Shown here: piece by piece, positions 1 to 6,624 of the stretch
How the letters are laid out: every line of letters begins with the position of its first letter
How positions within the stretch are numbered: position 1 is the first letter of the stretch
Assembly: GCA_028715435.1 (NCBI GenBank)
Contig: JAQURU010000003.1
Coordinates: forward strand, 1-22,839
Origin: Minisyncoccota bacterium
GTDB lineage: Bacteria; Patescibacteriota; Minisyncoccia; Minisyncoccales; CG1-02-41-26
DNA length: 22,839 bases
Direction: 5' to 3'
Notes under the pieces: generated by a model
What the model was told of the DNA's origin: nothing
The model's input: only the letters and a program-made list of their open reading frames with translations
Database searches by the model: none
Program-made: the position numbers and the translations under genes

Positions 1-1
1 G

Positions 2-1024
2 GCCTACCGTCGTTTAGCGCACCAATACCATCCAGATAAAGGTGGAGATGCAGAAAAGTTTAAGCAAGTAAGCGAGGCTTATCAGGTTTTGTCTAATAAA
101 GAAAAGCGCGCTCAGTATGATCAATACGGCCGGGTTTTTGATGGAGTCAACACTGGGGGTGGAGGAGGCGCTGGCTTTGGCGGGGCGGGTTTTGATTTTG
201 GTAATTTTGATTTTAACGACATTGACTTGGGCGATATATTTGGAGATATTTTCGGCTTTGGAGGCGGCCGACCCGCAAAGAAAAGGGCAATGAACAGGGG
301 AGAAGATATAGAGATTGAAATAAAAATGGATTTAAAAGATGTTTTCACTGGCTTGAAAAAAGATATCTATTTAGATAAAATGGTCAATTGCCAGAGATGC
401 TCGGGAACAGGCGGTGAGCCGGGCACAAAAGTTAAAGAATGTTTCACTTGCCGAGGAACAGGCGAGGTGCAGGAGGTTAAAAGAACAATATTTGGGCAAA
501 TGGCTCGAATGGCTATATGCCCAGAATGCAAAGGTCAGGGCAAAACACCAGAAAAGCCCTGCAATGTTTGTTCGGGTGAAGGCAGAATAAAGCAAGAACA
601 AAAAATAGAAATTAATATACCTGCTGGGGTTGATACTGGCCAAGTTTTGAAGGTGGAGGGTGCAGGAGATGCAGGCATCAGGGGAGCAAAAGCGGGGGAT
701 TTGTATTTAAGAATTTTAGTGAAGGACCATCCAGTTTTTACAAGAAAAGGGGATGATTTGTTCGTGCAAAAAGAGGTTTCTTTTTCACTGGCTGCTTTGG
801 GCGGGGAGGTGGAAGTAAAAATACTAGATGGCAAATCATTGTCTTTGAAGGTGCCTTCTGGGCTTCAAGGTGGCAAAGTGTTTAAAATATCAGGTAAAGG
901 CATTCCGCATTTTAACAGCTGGGGCAGAGGAAATTTATTCGTCCAGCTTATTATTAAAACACCAGATAAATTAACCAAGAAGCAAAAGGAATTGTTGGAA
1001 CAGTTAAAGAAAGAAGGAGTGTAG
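2..1024 (+). CDS. dnaJ: Chaperone protein DnaJ (5' end cut by window edge)
   Basis: Type I Hsp40 co-chaperone that delivers unfolded proteins to DnaK and stimulates its ATPase. The reading frame is open from base 2, so roughly the first 20-25 residues lie outside the window. The J-domain HPD triad is at bases 29-37, followed by helix IV, then a Gly/Phe-rich linker with repeated GGG and FGD blocks. All four zinc-binding CxxCxGxG repeats are present (CQRCSGTG, CFTCRGTG, CPECKGQG, CNVCSGEG), then the C-terminal substrate-binding domains. The TTG at base 89 is an internal Leu codon, not the start. Domain order is that of full DnaJ, not a J-domain-only protein. dnaK and grpE would be expected upstream but are not visible. 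A strong hairpin starts 10 nt after the stop. Confidence 0.96.
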   Translation, partial: AYRRLAHQYHPDKGGDAEKFKQVSEAYQVLSNKEKRAQYDQYGRVFDGVNTGGGGGAGFGGAGFDFGNFDFNDIDLGDIFGDIFGFGGGRPAKKRAMNRGEDIEIEIKMDLKDVFTGLKKDIYLDKMVNCQRCSGTGGEPGTKVKECFTCRGTGEVQEVKRTIFGQMARMAICPECKGQGKTPEKPCNVCSGEGRIKQEQKIEINIPAGVDTGQVLKVEGAGDAGIRGAKAGDLYLRILVKDHPVFTRKGDDLFVQKEVSFSLAALGGEVEVKILDGKSLSLKVPSGLQGGKVFKISGKGIPHFNSWGRGNLFVQLIIKTPDKLTKKQKELLEQLKKEGV

Positions 1025-1033
1025 TATCGCTAT

Positions 1034-1068
1034 CGCACGGAATAAGAATGAACATTATATTCCGTGCG
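1034..1068. terminator. Stem-loop downstream of dnaJ (possible terminator)
   Basis: A perfect 11-bp inverted repeat, CGCACGGAATA (1034-1044) and TATTCCGTGCG (1058-1068), encloses a 13-nt loop just after the dnaJ stop. No T-tract follows, so it is not a textbook intrinsic terminator. It may stabilise the dnaJ mRNA 3' end or be a palindromic repeat. Confidence 0.5.
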
Positions 1069-1070
1069 AC

Positions 1071-1113
1071 CCGGGGAATTCTTACGCCCAAAGCATTGGG
1101 CTAAAATTCCCGG
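1071..1113. repeat. Nested palindrome upstream of tRNA-Lys
   Basis: The outer stem is GGGAATT (1074-1080) with AATTCCC (1105-1111), extendable by CC/GG at the ends with one bulge. The inner stem is GCCCA (1086-1090) with TGGGC (1097-1101). It lies directly between two other stem-loops, so nearly all of 1034-1134 can fold. Function unknown. Confidence 0.5.
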
Positions 1114-1134
1114 CAAAACCATAATATGGTTTTG
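1114..1134. repeat. Stem-loop abutting the 5' end of tRNA-Lys
   Basis: CAAAACCA (1114-1121) pairs with TGGTTTTG (1127-1134) around the loop TAATA. The last G is also the first base of the tRNA, so this hairpin could sit in the tRNA precursor 5' leader next to the RNase P site. Confidence 0.4.
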
Positions 1135-1204
1135 CCCCCATAGCTTAGTGGTAAAGCATCTGCCTTTTAAGCAGTTGACGTGGGTTCGATTCCCCCTGGG
1201 GGTA
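1134..1204 (+). tRNA. tRNA-Lys (anticodon TTT)
   Basis: A full cloverleaf can be drawn. The acceptor arm GCCCCCA/TGGGGGT starts with a G-U pair and the discriminator is A. The D arm is GCTT/AAGC with GG in its loop. The anticodon arm has loop CTTTTAA, anticodon TTT (Lys). The T arm has loop TTCGATT. Oddities are a T-T mismatch at the top of the anticodon stem (27:43), a T-C mismatch in the T stem (50:64) and a short 4-nt variable loop. The 3' CCA is not encoded (ACAA follows), so a CCA-adding enzyme is needed. A terminator follows at 1231-1252. Confidence 0.93.
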
Positions 1205-1230
1205 CAAATGATGTATTTATGCACAAAAGG

Positions 1231-1252
1231 CAGCTTGAGAAAGCTGTTTTTT
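1231..1252 (+). terminator. Intrinsic terminator after tRNA-Lys
   Basis: CAGCTT (1231-1236), loop GAGA, AAGCTG (1241-1246), then six T. A 6-bp stem plus T-tract is the standard rho-independent form. It separates the tRNA unit from lexA. Confidence 0.8.
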
Positions 1253-1271
1253 GGTACTGTGGATAATTTGT

Positions 1272-1300
1272 TTGATTTTCTATTTTTGTTCTAATATAAT
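1272..1300 (+). promoter_or_regulatory. Sigma70-type promoter of lexA
   Basis: TTGATT (1272-1277), a 17-bp spacer, and a perfect TATAAT (1295-1300). The lexA ATG is at 1314, so transcription would start about 7 nt before it and leave no room for a Shine-Dalgarno sequence. I see no convincing SOS box (neither GAAC-N4-GTTC nor CTGT-N8-ACAG) over or beside it. Confidence 0.7.
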
Positions 1301-1313
1301 TAAATAATAAATC

Positions 1314-1901
1314 ATGCTTACTAAAAAACAAAAAAATATCCTTAACTATATCCAGATTTATTTTGATAAAAAGGGATACAGTCCATCGCATGAAGAAATT
1401 CGCAAGCGTTTTAAATTAGCTTCAGTGTCTACTGTTAACCACTACATGCAGGTTTTACAGGAAAAGGGATATATTACTCGAGAAAAAAATATCGCTCGCG
1501 CTGTTAAAATAGGTAAACAAGAAGGAGTGGTTAGTGTTCCATTTAAAGGATATATTGCCGCAGGAGAACCCATTGAAGCTATTGAAGAATATGAAACCAC
1601 GACTGTGCCCAAAAATATGGTTGCCTCTTCAGGCGAGCATTTTGCTTTAGGTGTTAAGGGCAATAGCATGATTGATGAAGGCATTTTTGACGGGGATACA
1701 GTAATAATTAGAAAGCAGAATACGGTTGAAAATGGCGAAACAGCCGTGGCTTTAATCAACGGCAATGAGGTTACTTTAAAAAAGATATTCAAAGAAAAAA
1801 ACCGTATCCGTCTTCAGCCAGCTAATCCCAGCTTAAAACCCCTTTATGTAAAGAGAATAATAATCCAAGGCAAAGTTGTTAGTGTATTGAGAAGTTTTTA
1901 A
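1314..1901 (+). CDS. lexA: LexA repressor / self-cleaving S24 protease
   Basis: Repressor of the DNA-damage (SOS) regulon; RecA filaments trigger self-cleavage. 195 aa, close to the family norm of about 200. An N-terminal winged helix-turn-helix spans residues 1-65 (YSPSHEEIRKRF, then SVSTVNHYMQVL). The cleavage pair A83-G84 lies in YIAAGEPI. The Ser/Lys dyad is S118 (GVKGNSMIDEGIFDGD) and K156 (NEVTLKKIF), so the protease is intact. Its own promoter places the mRNA start about 7 nt before ATG, with no Shine-Dalgarno. A small ORF and a restriction-modification pair follow on the same strand, but there is no sequence evidence that LexA controls them. It could in principle be a LexA-like phage-type repressor, but length and motifs fit chromosomal LexA. 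Confidence 0.95.
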   Translation: MLTKKQKNILNYIQIYFDKKGYSPSHEEIRKRFKLASVSTVNHYMQVLQEKGYITREKNIARAVKIGKQEGVVSVPFKGYIAAGEPIEAIEEYETTTVPKNMVASSGEHFALGVKGNSMIDEGIFDGDTVIIRKQNTVENGETAVALINGNEVTLKKIFKEKNRIRLQPANPSLKPLYVKRIIIQGKVVSVLRSF

Positions 1902-1918
1902 ATTAATTTTAAAAATAT

Positions 1919-2074
1919 ATGCAAAATGATATTATTAAAATTGAAATTAAATGTTCGTCTTATGAATGCGAACAAGCCAGAGAAAGCGGCCAATTTTTTG
2001 AGGCAATTGCTGCCACTCTTTGTATTGAACGTGAGGATATTAAAGAAGTTATCGATACTAAGAGGTCGAAATAA
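1919..2074 (+). CDS. Small hypothetical ORF, 51 aa, before the R-M genes
   Basis: Not recognised. An ATG-initiated frame of 51 codons fills most of the gap between lexA (17 nt upstream) and the methyltransferase (9 nt downstream). The product starts MQNDIIKIEIKC and carries Cys at 12, 17 and 35. The C-terminal half, with AIAATLCIEREDIKEVI, has a spacing loosely like a helix-turn-helix (Ala, then a turn, then Ile/Val). That would suit a controller protein next to a restriction system, but it is shorter than known C proteins (about 80 aa). No Shine-Dalgarno is obvious. It could be a real small protein, a degraded gene or chance. Confidence 0.45.
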   Translation: MQNDIIKIEIKCSSYECEQARESGQFFEAIAATLCIEREDIKEVIDTKRSK

Positions 2075-2083
2075 ATAAAAAGT

Positions 2084-3268
2084 ATGATAGATAAAAAGCT
2101 AAAAGGACAATTTTTTACTACCAATTCGAACTATATCCTTTATGGTTTTGATAAATTCGTGAGAGATAAGAACATTGTGGATCCTTTTGCGGGGAATAAG
2201 GATTTAATCAATTGGGCTATTAATAATGGCGCTCAAAAGATCAAGGGTTTTGATATTGATAAACGGTATGTAGATGGCAATTTAGTTCTTTATAACGATA
2301 GTATTTTGGATCCTCAAGAATACGACTTTGTCTTAACTAATCCTCCATATCTACATAAAAATAAAGCCTCTATTGAGGTAAAAAATAAATATTTTTCAAG
2401 AGAAAACGGTTTTTTGGAAGACCTTTATCAGATTTCCCTGAAGTCTATATTAAACTCTCAGGAAGGCATTCTGATAGTTCCATTAAATTTTTTATCAGCC
2501 GAGAATTCTGATAAAATAAGGCGTATTTTTTTCTCTAAATTTGAGATTATAGCGTTAAATATTTTCACGCATAAAGTTTTTGAAGATACAACATATAATG
2601 TGGTATCTTTTTTCTATCGCAGAAAGAAAAAACCGTCTTATCAAAATATTATTTCTGCTAAGATTTTTCCCGCAAAAGAAGACAAAGTCTTTATTTTAGA
2701 CGAAAAGTATGGTTGGCAATTAGGAGGAGAATTTCATTCAAAAATAAATTTAAATGATAATTTTTTAGGTGTTCGCAGGTTAACTGAAAATCATTTACAA
2801 GCGGGAGAATGTGAAATACCATTAGCATATAATAATATAAAAGAGCAAAAAACTTATCGGATTAACCAAAAGACCCTCAATTTATTACATAAAAACATAA
2901 TTCTCTTAAGGGCAATTGATAGTAAAAATGGTCAAAAGGTTCAACTAGAGGATATCAGGCAGTATGGCGTAATAGGCTTGGTCGGCAAAGAGAGCTCAAG
3001 GAATATGGCCTCATTTCTTTTGCCAGAAGAGTTAGATATTGAAATGCAGGAAAAAATTATTGATATTTTTAATAAAGAGTTGACCGATGCAAGGAAAGAA
3101 TACTTTTCTTTTTTTCTCACGAACTTTCGCGATAACAATCGTAAAAGAATTAGTTTCGATTTCGCTTATAAATTTATCAACTATATTTATTTCTATAAAA
3201 TGAGATCAAACTTTAATCGGCAAAGGCGCTTAATTCTTAACGAGAATCAAATAGAGACAACAATATGA
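2084..3268 (+). CDS. Type II-like DNA adenine-N6 methyltransferase
   Basis: Transfers methyl from S-adenosylmethionine to adenine N6 in a specific site, protecting host DNA from the endonuclease encoded next. 394 aa. SAM-binding motif X is KGQFFTT (residues 7-13), motif I is DPFAGNKD (33-40), an acidic motif II lies at FDID (55-58), and catalytic motif IV is NPPY (86-89). The order X-I-IV with the target-recognition region in the C-terminal half matches gamma-class enzymes of the M.TaqI type. The C-terminal part is rich in basic and aromatic residues. The last codons overlap the endonuclease start by 4 nt (ATGA), indicating coupled translation. The recognition sequence cannot be read from the protein. 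Confidence 0.88.
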   Translation: MIDKKLKGQFFTTNSNYILYGFDKFVRDKNIVDPFAGNKDLINWAINNGAQKIKGFDIDKRYVDGNLVLYNDSILDPQEYDFVLTNPPYLHKNKASIEVKNKYFSRENGFLEDLYQISLKSILNSQEGILIVPLNFLSAENSDKIRRIFFSKFEIIALNIFTHKVFEDTTYNVVSFFYRRKKKPSYQNIISAKIFPAKEDKVFILDEKYGWQLGGEFHSKINLNDNFLGVRRLTENHLQAGECEIPLAYNNIKEQKTYRINQKTLNLLHKNIILLRAIDSKNGQKVQLEDIRQYGVIGLVGKESSRNMASFLLPEELDIEMQEKIIDIFNKELTDARKEYFSFFLTNFRDNNRKRISFDFAYKFINYIYFYKMRSNFNRQRRLILNENQIETTI

Positions 3269-4038
3269 ATAAATGGGTTCAAAAAAGTATAAAGTTAGCT
3301 AACGCCCAAGGTTACTTGGACAAGCTTTTTGAGGTTTATCCAATTGAAACCGGGCCTACAAGAACCATAGGCCGGGATGTTCAAGAAAAGATGAAAGCAA
3401 TTTTTGATAGTCGTAATAAAATTCATTTAGTAAGGGGATTATTAAGTTTACCTCGCTTTCCCATAGATGACCCTTATCTGGCTTCTTTAAGAAGGCATGA
3501 TAGTTTGTTAGAAAAAAATCCTGGAACCGTAAAACGAATTAGCCAGAAGCTTTTTGCATTGGGTTTTGATAAGATACTAGAGCTTATTAATAAGCCTAAA
3601 TCCGCTTCAAGGCAGTTCGGAAGTACTTTTCAGAAGTGGCTACATTCTAAGGACTACAAATTTTTAGAGTGGAATGACTTTAAGGATTTTAAGGGAGTAG
3701 CCTTCTTAGAAGGAAGCGACAATGTTCTTCAAAGGTTTGTTCAAAAGGAAGTAGGCATAAAGAATTTAAAAAGAAAGCCAGATTTTCTGCTGAAGACGAG
3801 AGATAAGTTTGTAATCGGGGAGGCAAAATTTTTAACAGATTATGGCGGTACTCAGAATAATCAATTCGATAGCGCCTTGAGAATATCTGAATTAAAAAAT
3901 AAAAATGCCATTGGTGTGGCAGTTTTAGATGGTATTGTTTGGTTTAACAGTAATTCTTATATGCATAGAAAAGTTAAGAATGCGAAAGGAGTAGTTTTTA
4001 GTGCTTTATTGTTCGATGAATTTATAAAAAAACGATGA
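3265..4038 (+). CDS. Type II restriction endonuclease, PD-(D/E)XK fold
   Basis: Predicted to cut DNA at the site protected by the preceding methyltransferase. 257 aa. The nuclease signature is P172-D173 (KRKPDFLL) followed 12 residues later by E186-A187-K188 (VIGEAKFLTDYGG), the classical PD-X(n)-EXK metal site. The N-terminal half is helical and charged, probably for DNA recognition. It overlaps the methyltransferase by ATGA, so the toxin-like nuclease is translated after its protector. The GEAKF..DYGG..NNQF stretch reminds me of the Tsp45I-like group, but I cannot assign a specificity. It ends in TGA. The partner and catalytic residues make the role fairly sure; the subtype is open. Confidence 0.83.
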   Translation: MNKWVQKSIKLANAQGYLDKLFEVYPIETGPTRTIGRDVQEKMKAIFDSRNKIHLVRGLLSLPRFPIDDPYLASLRRHDSLLEKNPGTVKRISQKLFALGFDKILELINKPKSASRQFGSTFQKWLHSKDYKFLEWNDFKDFKGVAFLEGSDNVLQRFVQKEVGIKNLKRKPDFLLKTRDKFVIGEAKFLTDYGGTQNNQFDSALRISELKNKNAIGVAVLDGIVWFNSNSYMHRKVKNAKGVVFSALLFDEFIKKR

Positions 4039-4105
4039 ATTTTTACTACAAAACTAAAAAAGCATTAGCGTAAATAAAATTTTGAAAAACCCTGAAGAAA
4101 ATAAA

Positions 4106-4507
4106 ATGAAAAAGCAAAAATATTTCTGGGTGGTTAGGCGGGTGCGGAGAAGAGTTTCTTTGAGGGGGACTAAGAAAGATTATTTGAAATACAAAGATCA
4201 GGCCATGGCTTTGGCGCAAAATCGGATTGAATATTTTAATAAAATTTACGGGCTCAAGTATAATAAAATAAATATTAAAAACCAGAAAACGCGGTGGGGG
4301 AGTTGCTCCAAAAAAGGCAATTTAAATTTTAACTATAAAATCGCTTTGCTGCCCGAACGGTTGGCTGATTACATAATTGTGCACGAATTATGCCATTTAA
4401 AAGAATTTAACCACGGGCAGAAATTTTGGAACTTAGTGGCTAAAGCCGTGCCCGAGTATTCGAAACTAAAAAGAGGGTTAAAAATTACACAGGTCTTACC
4501 TGTGTAA
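4106..4507 (+). CDS. YgjP-like (DUF45) zinc metallopeptidase
   Basis: Small zinc protease of the YgjP/SprT-like group; substrates in bacteria are poorly known. 133 aa from ATG 4106; an in-frame TTG at 4082 would add 8 residues but has no ribosome site, so ATG is preferred. The diagnostic RWGSC motif is at 63-67. The zinc site is H93-E94-L-C-H97 with a third ligand, H103, in FNHGQKFW. The N-terminal part is strongly basic (VRRVRRRVSLRG). The family often lies next to restriction genes, as here (67 nt after the endonuclease). The last seven codons and the stop lie inside a perfect 10-bp inverted repeat, so the C-terminus ITQVLPV may come from a palindrome that displaced the original end. Confidence 0.85.
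   Translation: MKKQKYFWVVRRVRRRVSLRGTKKDYLKYKDQAMALAQNRIEYFNKIYGLKYNKINIKNQKTRWGSCSKKGNLNFNYKIALLPERLADYIIVHELCHLKEFNHGQKFWNLVAKAVPEYSKLKRGLKITQVLPV
4485..4507. repeat. Palindrome overlapping the YgjP-like stop codon
   Basis: TTACACAGGT (4485-4494), loop CTT, ACCTGTGTAA (4498-4507): a perfect 10-bp stem whose last bases are the stop codon. It is followed by two AAGCTTG copies a few bases apart, which can also pair. No T-tract follows, so it is not a normal terminator. Confidence 0.6.
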
Positions 4508-4559
4508 GCTTGTGGTAAGCTTGCAAGGTGGGGGAGAGTATGTTAGAATATTAGCAGTG

Positions 4560-4578
4560 GCTCATTTGAGCTGTTTTT
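4560..4578 (+). terminator. Possible intrinsic terminator before the 84-aa gene
   Basis: GCTC (4560-4563), loop ATTT, GAGC (4568-4571), then TG and five T in a T/A-rich run. The stem is short, with CA/TG outside it after a bulge, so it is a moderate candidate for ending the restriction/peptidase transcript. Confidence 0.5.
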
Positions 4579-4614
4579 ATTTATTTGTAACTTTATTGAT
4601 ATAAGGAGATAAAC

Positions 4615-4869
4615 ATGTTTGTAATGCATGAATACGATGGCAAGGGGCATAGAACCCCGAAGGATGCTTGGGCTAGTGCAAATAGTATGGCCCTGGAGTC
4701 GTCATTTGTGATTTTGCCCTCGGTTGTCATTTTCTGTAATGTCTTAGACAATCCTATAGAACTAAGATTTAGTTTGGGATGGAGGCTTAGAAGGGTTAGG
4801 GATATAGCGCTTATATATAAAAGAGTTGGTTTGGAAACTCGGGTTGTTTGGAGGTCATATGGGAGGTGA
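4615..4869 (+). CDS. Hypothetical protein, 84 aa (orphan)
   Basis: Not recognised. 84 aa, beginning MFVMHEYDGKGHRTPK. The middle is hydrophobic (SSFVILPSVVIFCNVL) and the C-terminal third is Arg-rich (GWRLRRVRDIAL, ending VVWRSYGR). One of the best ribosome-binding sites in the window, AAGGAG at 4603-4608 with 6-nt spacing, supports this ATG. It stands alone between a candidate terminator at 4560-4578 and a strong one at 4880-4922, so it looks like a single-gene unit. Coding sequence appears more G-rich than its neighbours, which may hint at a different origin. No signal peptide or known motif. The start site is well supported; the function is unknown. Confidence 0.6.
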   Translation: MFVMHEYDGKGHRTPKDAWASANSMALESSFVILPSVVIFCNVLDNPIELRFSLGWRLRRVRDIALIYKRVGLETRVVWRSYGR

Positions 4870-4879
4870 TAAAAGTAAA

Positions 4880-4922
4880 ACTCGCAAACAAAAAAAGAGG
4901 TTAAAATGTTTGCGGGTTTTTT
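4880..4922 (+). terminator. Strong intrinsic terminator after the 84-aa gene
   Basis: ACTCGCAAACA (4880-4890) pairs with TGTTTGCGGGT (4907-4917) over 11 bp with one T-G wobble, followed by TTTTTTATTTTT. The probable -35 element of the next gene lies inside the downstream arm. Confidence 0.85.
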
Positions 4923-4938
4923 ATTTTTCTGCTAATAT
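4910..4938 (+). promoter_or_regulatory. Candidate promoter of the ctpA-like/rplI/pyrG run
   Basis: TTGCGG (4910-4915), 17-bp spacer, TAATAT (4933-4938). The -35 box sits inside the terminator stem. The start codon at 4952 is 13 nt beyond the -10 box, so the mRNA would be almost leaderless. Confidence 0.5.
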
Positions 4939-4951
4939 AAGAGAATATTTT

Positions 4952-6157
4952 ATGAAGTCAAAATCAATTTTAAAATTTGTTTCCAAAGCCATTCCAGTTT
5001 TAATTTTAGTGGTTGCGATTGGCTTAGCCGCTTACCAGTTTGGCTTTAGCAGGGGAGAGCAAGCTATTCTAAAAACTCCGCCTTCAAATATTGATGAGGG
5101 ATTAGGCATTAATGACAAGGTAGATTTTTCTATTTTTTGGGAGGCCTGGAGGCGTTTAGAAGAATTTTATATTGATAAACATCAAATTGATTATAAAACA
5201 ATGGTTTATGGGGCAGTAGATGGCATGGTGAAGAGTATAGGCGACCCTTATACCACTTATTTTACTCCCAGCCAAACAGAGTCATTTAACGAAGAGCTAG
5301 ACGGCAAATACGAAGGCGTGGGCATGGTGGTTGGCATTAAAGAAGAACAATTAACTGTTATTTCGCCTTTTAAGGGAACTCCTGCTGAAAGGGCTGGATT
5401 AAGAGCTGGGGATAAAATTCTTAAGATTGGAGACATATTTACAAAGGATATTACCATTGAAGAAGCGGTTAAAACTATTAAAGGAAAGCCAGGAACAGAG
5501 GTTAAGCTTTTGATTCAAAGAAAAGATTGGTCAGAGCCAAAAGAGTTTACTTTAAAAAGAGAAACAATTAAGATTCCAACAATTGAACTAACCAGCCAAA
5601 ACGGTGTTTCTATCATTAAAATTTATCAATTCAATAAAATTTTAATTTCTGAATTTCAAGATACAGCCCGGGAAATTTTAAATTCAGGAGATAAAAAATT
5701 AATTATTGATTTACGCGACAATCCTGGCGGGTATTTAGAAGTTGCCCAAATAATTGCTGGCTGGTTTTTAAAAGAAGGAGAGGTAGTAGTTATTCAGGAT
5801 GAGGGGGTAGATAAAGAAAAAAAGCAGTATTTTTCTCAAGGTCCTTCGATTTTTGTTGATTATCCGATGATTATTCTAATTAACGAAGGTTCAGCCAGTG
5901 CTGCTGAAATTTTAGCTGGAGCTTTGCGCGACCAAAGAAACATAAAATTAGTGGGGCAAAAATCATTTGGCAAGGGTTCGGTGCAAGAACAGATTGACTT
6001 ATCAGATGCTTCGTCATTGAAAGTAACAGTGGCTAAATGGTTAACGCCCAATGGAGTTTCTTTGGACAAAGATGGTTTAGACCCTGACGTTGAAGTAACT
6101 GATTCAACAAGCACAATAGATGCCCAGCTTGATAAAGCTATAGAACTATTAAGATAA
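4952..6157 (+). CDS. Carboxy-terminal processing protease (S41, CtpA/Prc-like)
   Basis: Membrane-anchored serine protease that trims or degrades envelope proteins at the C-terminus. 401 aa from ATG 4952, chosen because it directly precedes a signal anchor (MKSKSILKFV, then a hydrophobic stretch to about residue 28) and lies 13 nt from a promoter. The upstream in-frame codons run through a terminator and are not protein-like. After the anchor come an N-terminal helical region (YTTYFTP), a PDZ domain (VGMVVGI to EFTLKRE) with AGLRAGDKIL, then the S41 core. The catalytic dyad is S316 (GSASAAEI) and K341 (FGKGSVQ), spaced 25 residues as in E. coli Prc (family knowledge). rplI follows after 9 nt, so it probably heads a three-gene operon. 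Confidence 0.93.
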   Translation: MKSKSILKFVSKAIPVLILVVAIGLAAYQFGFSRGEQAILKTPPSNIDEGLGINDKVDFSIFWEAWRRLEEFYIDKHQIDYKTMVYGAVDGMVKSIGDPYTTYFTPSQTESFNEELDGKYEGVGMVVGIKEEQLTVISPFKGTPAERAGLRAGDKILKIGDIFTKDITIEEAVKTIKGKPGTEVKLLIQRKDWSEPKEFTLKRETIKIPTIELTSQNGVSIIKIYQFNKILISEFQDTAREILNSGDKKLIIDLRDNPGGYLEVAQIIAGWFLKEGEVVVIQDEGVDKEKKQYFSQGPSIFVDYPMIILINEGSASAAEILAGALRDQRNIKLVGQKSFGKGSVQEQIDLSDASSLKVTVAKWLTPNGVSLDKDGLDPDVEVTDSTSTIDAQLDKAIELLR

Positions 6158-6166
6158 AAAGAAAAT

Positions 6167-6616
6167 ATGCAAGTTGTTTTATTGCAAGATGTTAGGAAAA
6201 TCGGCCGGATTTATGAAATAAAAGAGGTGGCAGATGGCTACGCTGTTAATTTTTTATTTCCGAAAGGTTTGGCGAAAAAAGCTGATAAAGAAACGGTTCA
6301 ATGGGCTTTGCTACAGCAAAAAACCAATGAAGAAAGGGCTAGCTCTAATTTAGAAAAAACTGCAAAATTGATGTCGCAGATGGATGGAATCGAACTTGAA
6401 ATTTCTGTTAAAGCAGGGGAGAAGGGCCAAACATTTGAAAAGATAAATTCTGCTAAAATTCAAGAAAAGCTTTCAGAAAAAGGATTTAATATAAAAAAAA
6501 GCCAGATTAATTTAGAACATGATATTAAGGAAGTAGGGGAATATGAAGTTAAAATTAGTTTTGAGCATGGGCTGGAATGCCAAGTTAAAATTATTGTTTC
6601 AGAACAAGCTTTATAA
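6167..6616 (+). CDS. rplI: 50S ribosomal protein L9 (bL9)
   Basis: Structural protein of the large ribosomal subunit; two globular domains joined by a long helix hold the base of the L1 stalk. 149 aa, the normal length. The N-terminal domain is clear: MQVVLLQDVRKIGRIYEIKE with VADGYAVNFLFPKGLA, the family signature. A charged helix follows (about residues 42-75), then the C-terminal domain with GLECQVKIIV. It lies between a protease and pyrG with gaps of 9 and 8 nt, so it is co-transcribed and not in its usual rpsF-rpsR setting. As I recall, several CPR lineages lack bL9, so its presence may help place the organism. Confidence 0.95.
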   Translation: MQVVLLQDVRKIGRIYEIKEVADGYAVNFLFPKGLAKKADKETVQWALLQQKTNEERASSNLEKTAKLMSQMDGIELEISVKAGEKGQTFEKINSAKIQEKLSEKGFNIKKSQINLEHDIKEVGEYEVKISFEHGLECQVKIIVSEQAL

Positions 6617-6624
6617 GGTTTATT

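Noticed and set aside
1030..1294. Open frames on both strands across the tRNA-Lys region
   Set aside because: They run through the tRNA and its flanking hairpins, and the peptides resemble nothing but translated tRNA/repeat sequence.
1250..1313. SOS box controlling lexA
   Set aside because: Only isolated GTTC or CTGT half sites are present; no spaced inverted pair of any known LexA consensus.
4826..4951. Upstream extension of the ctpA-like protease by 42 residues
   Set aside because: It overlaps the 84-aa gene and runs through its terminator. The extension is not protein-like, and the signal anchor starts at 4952.
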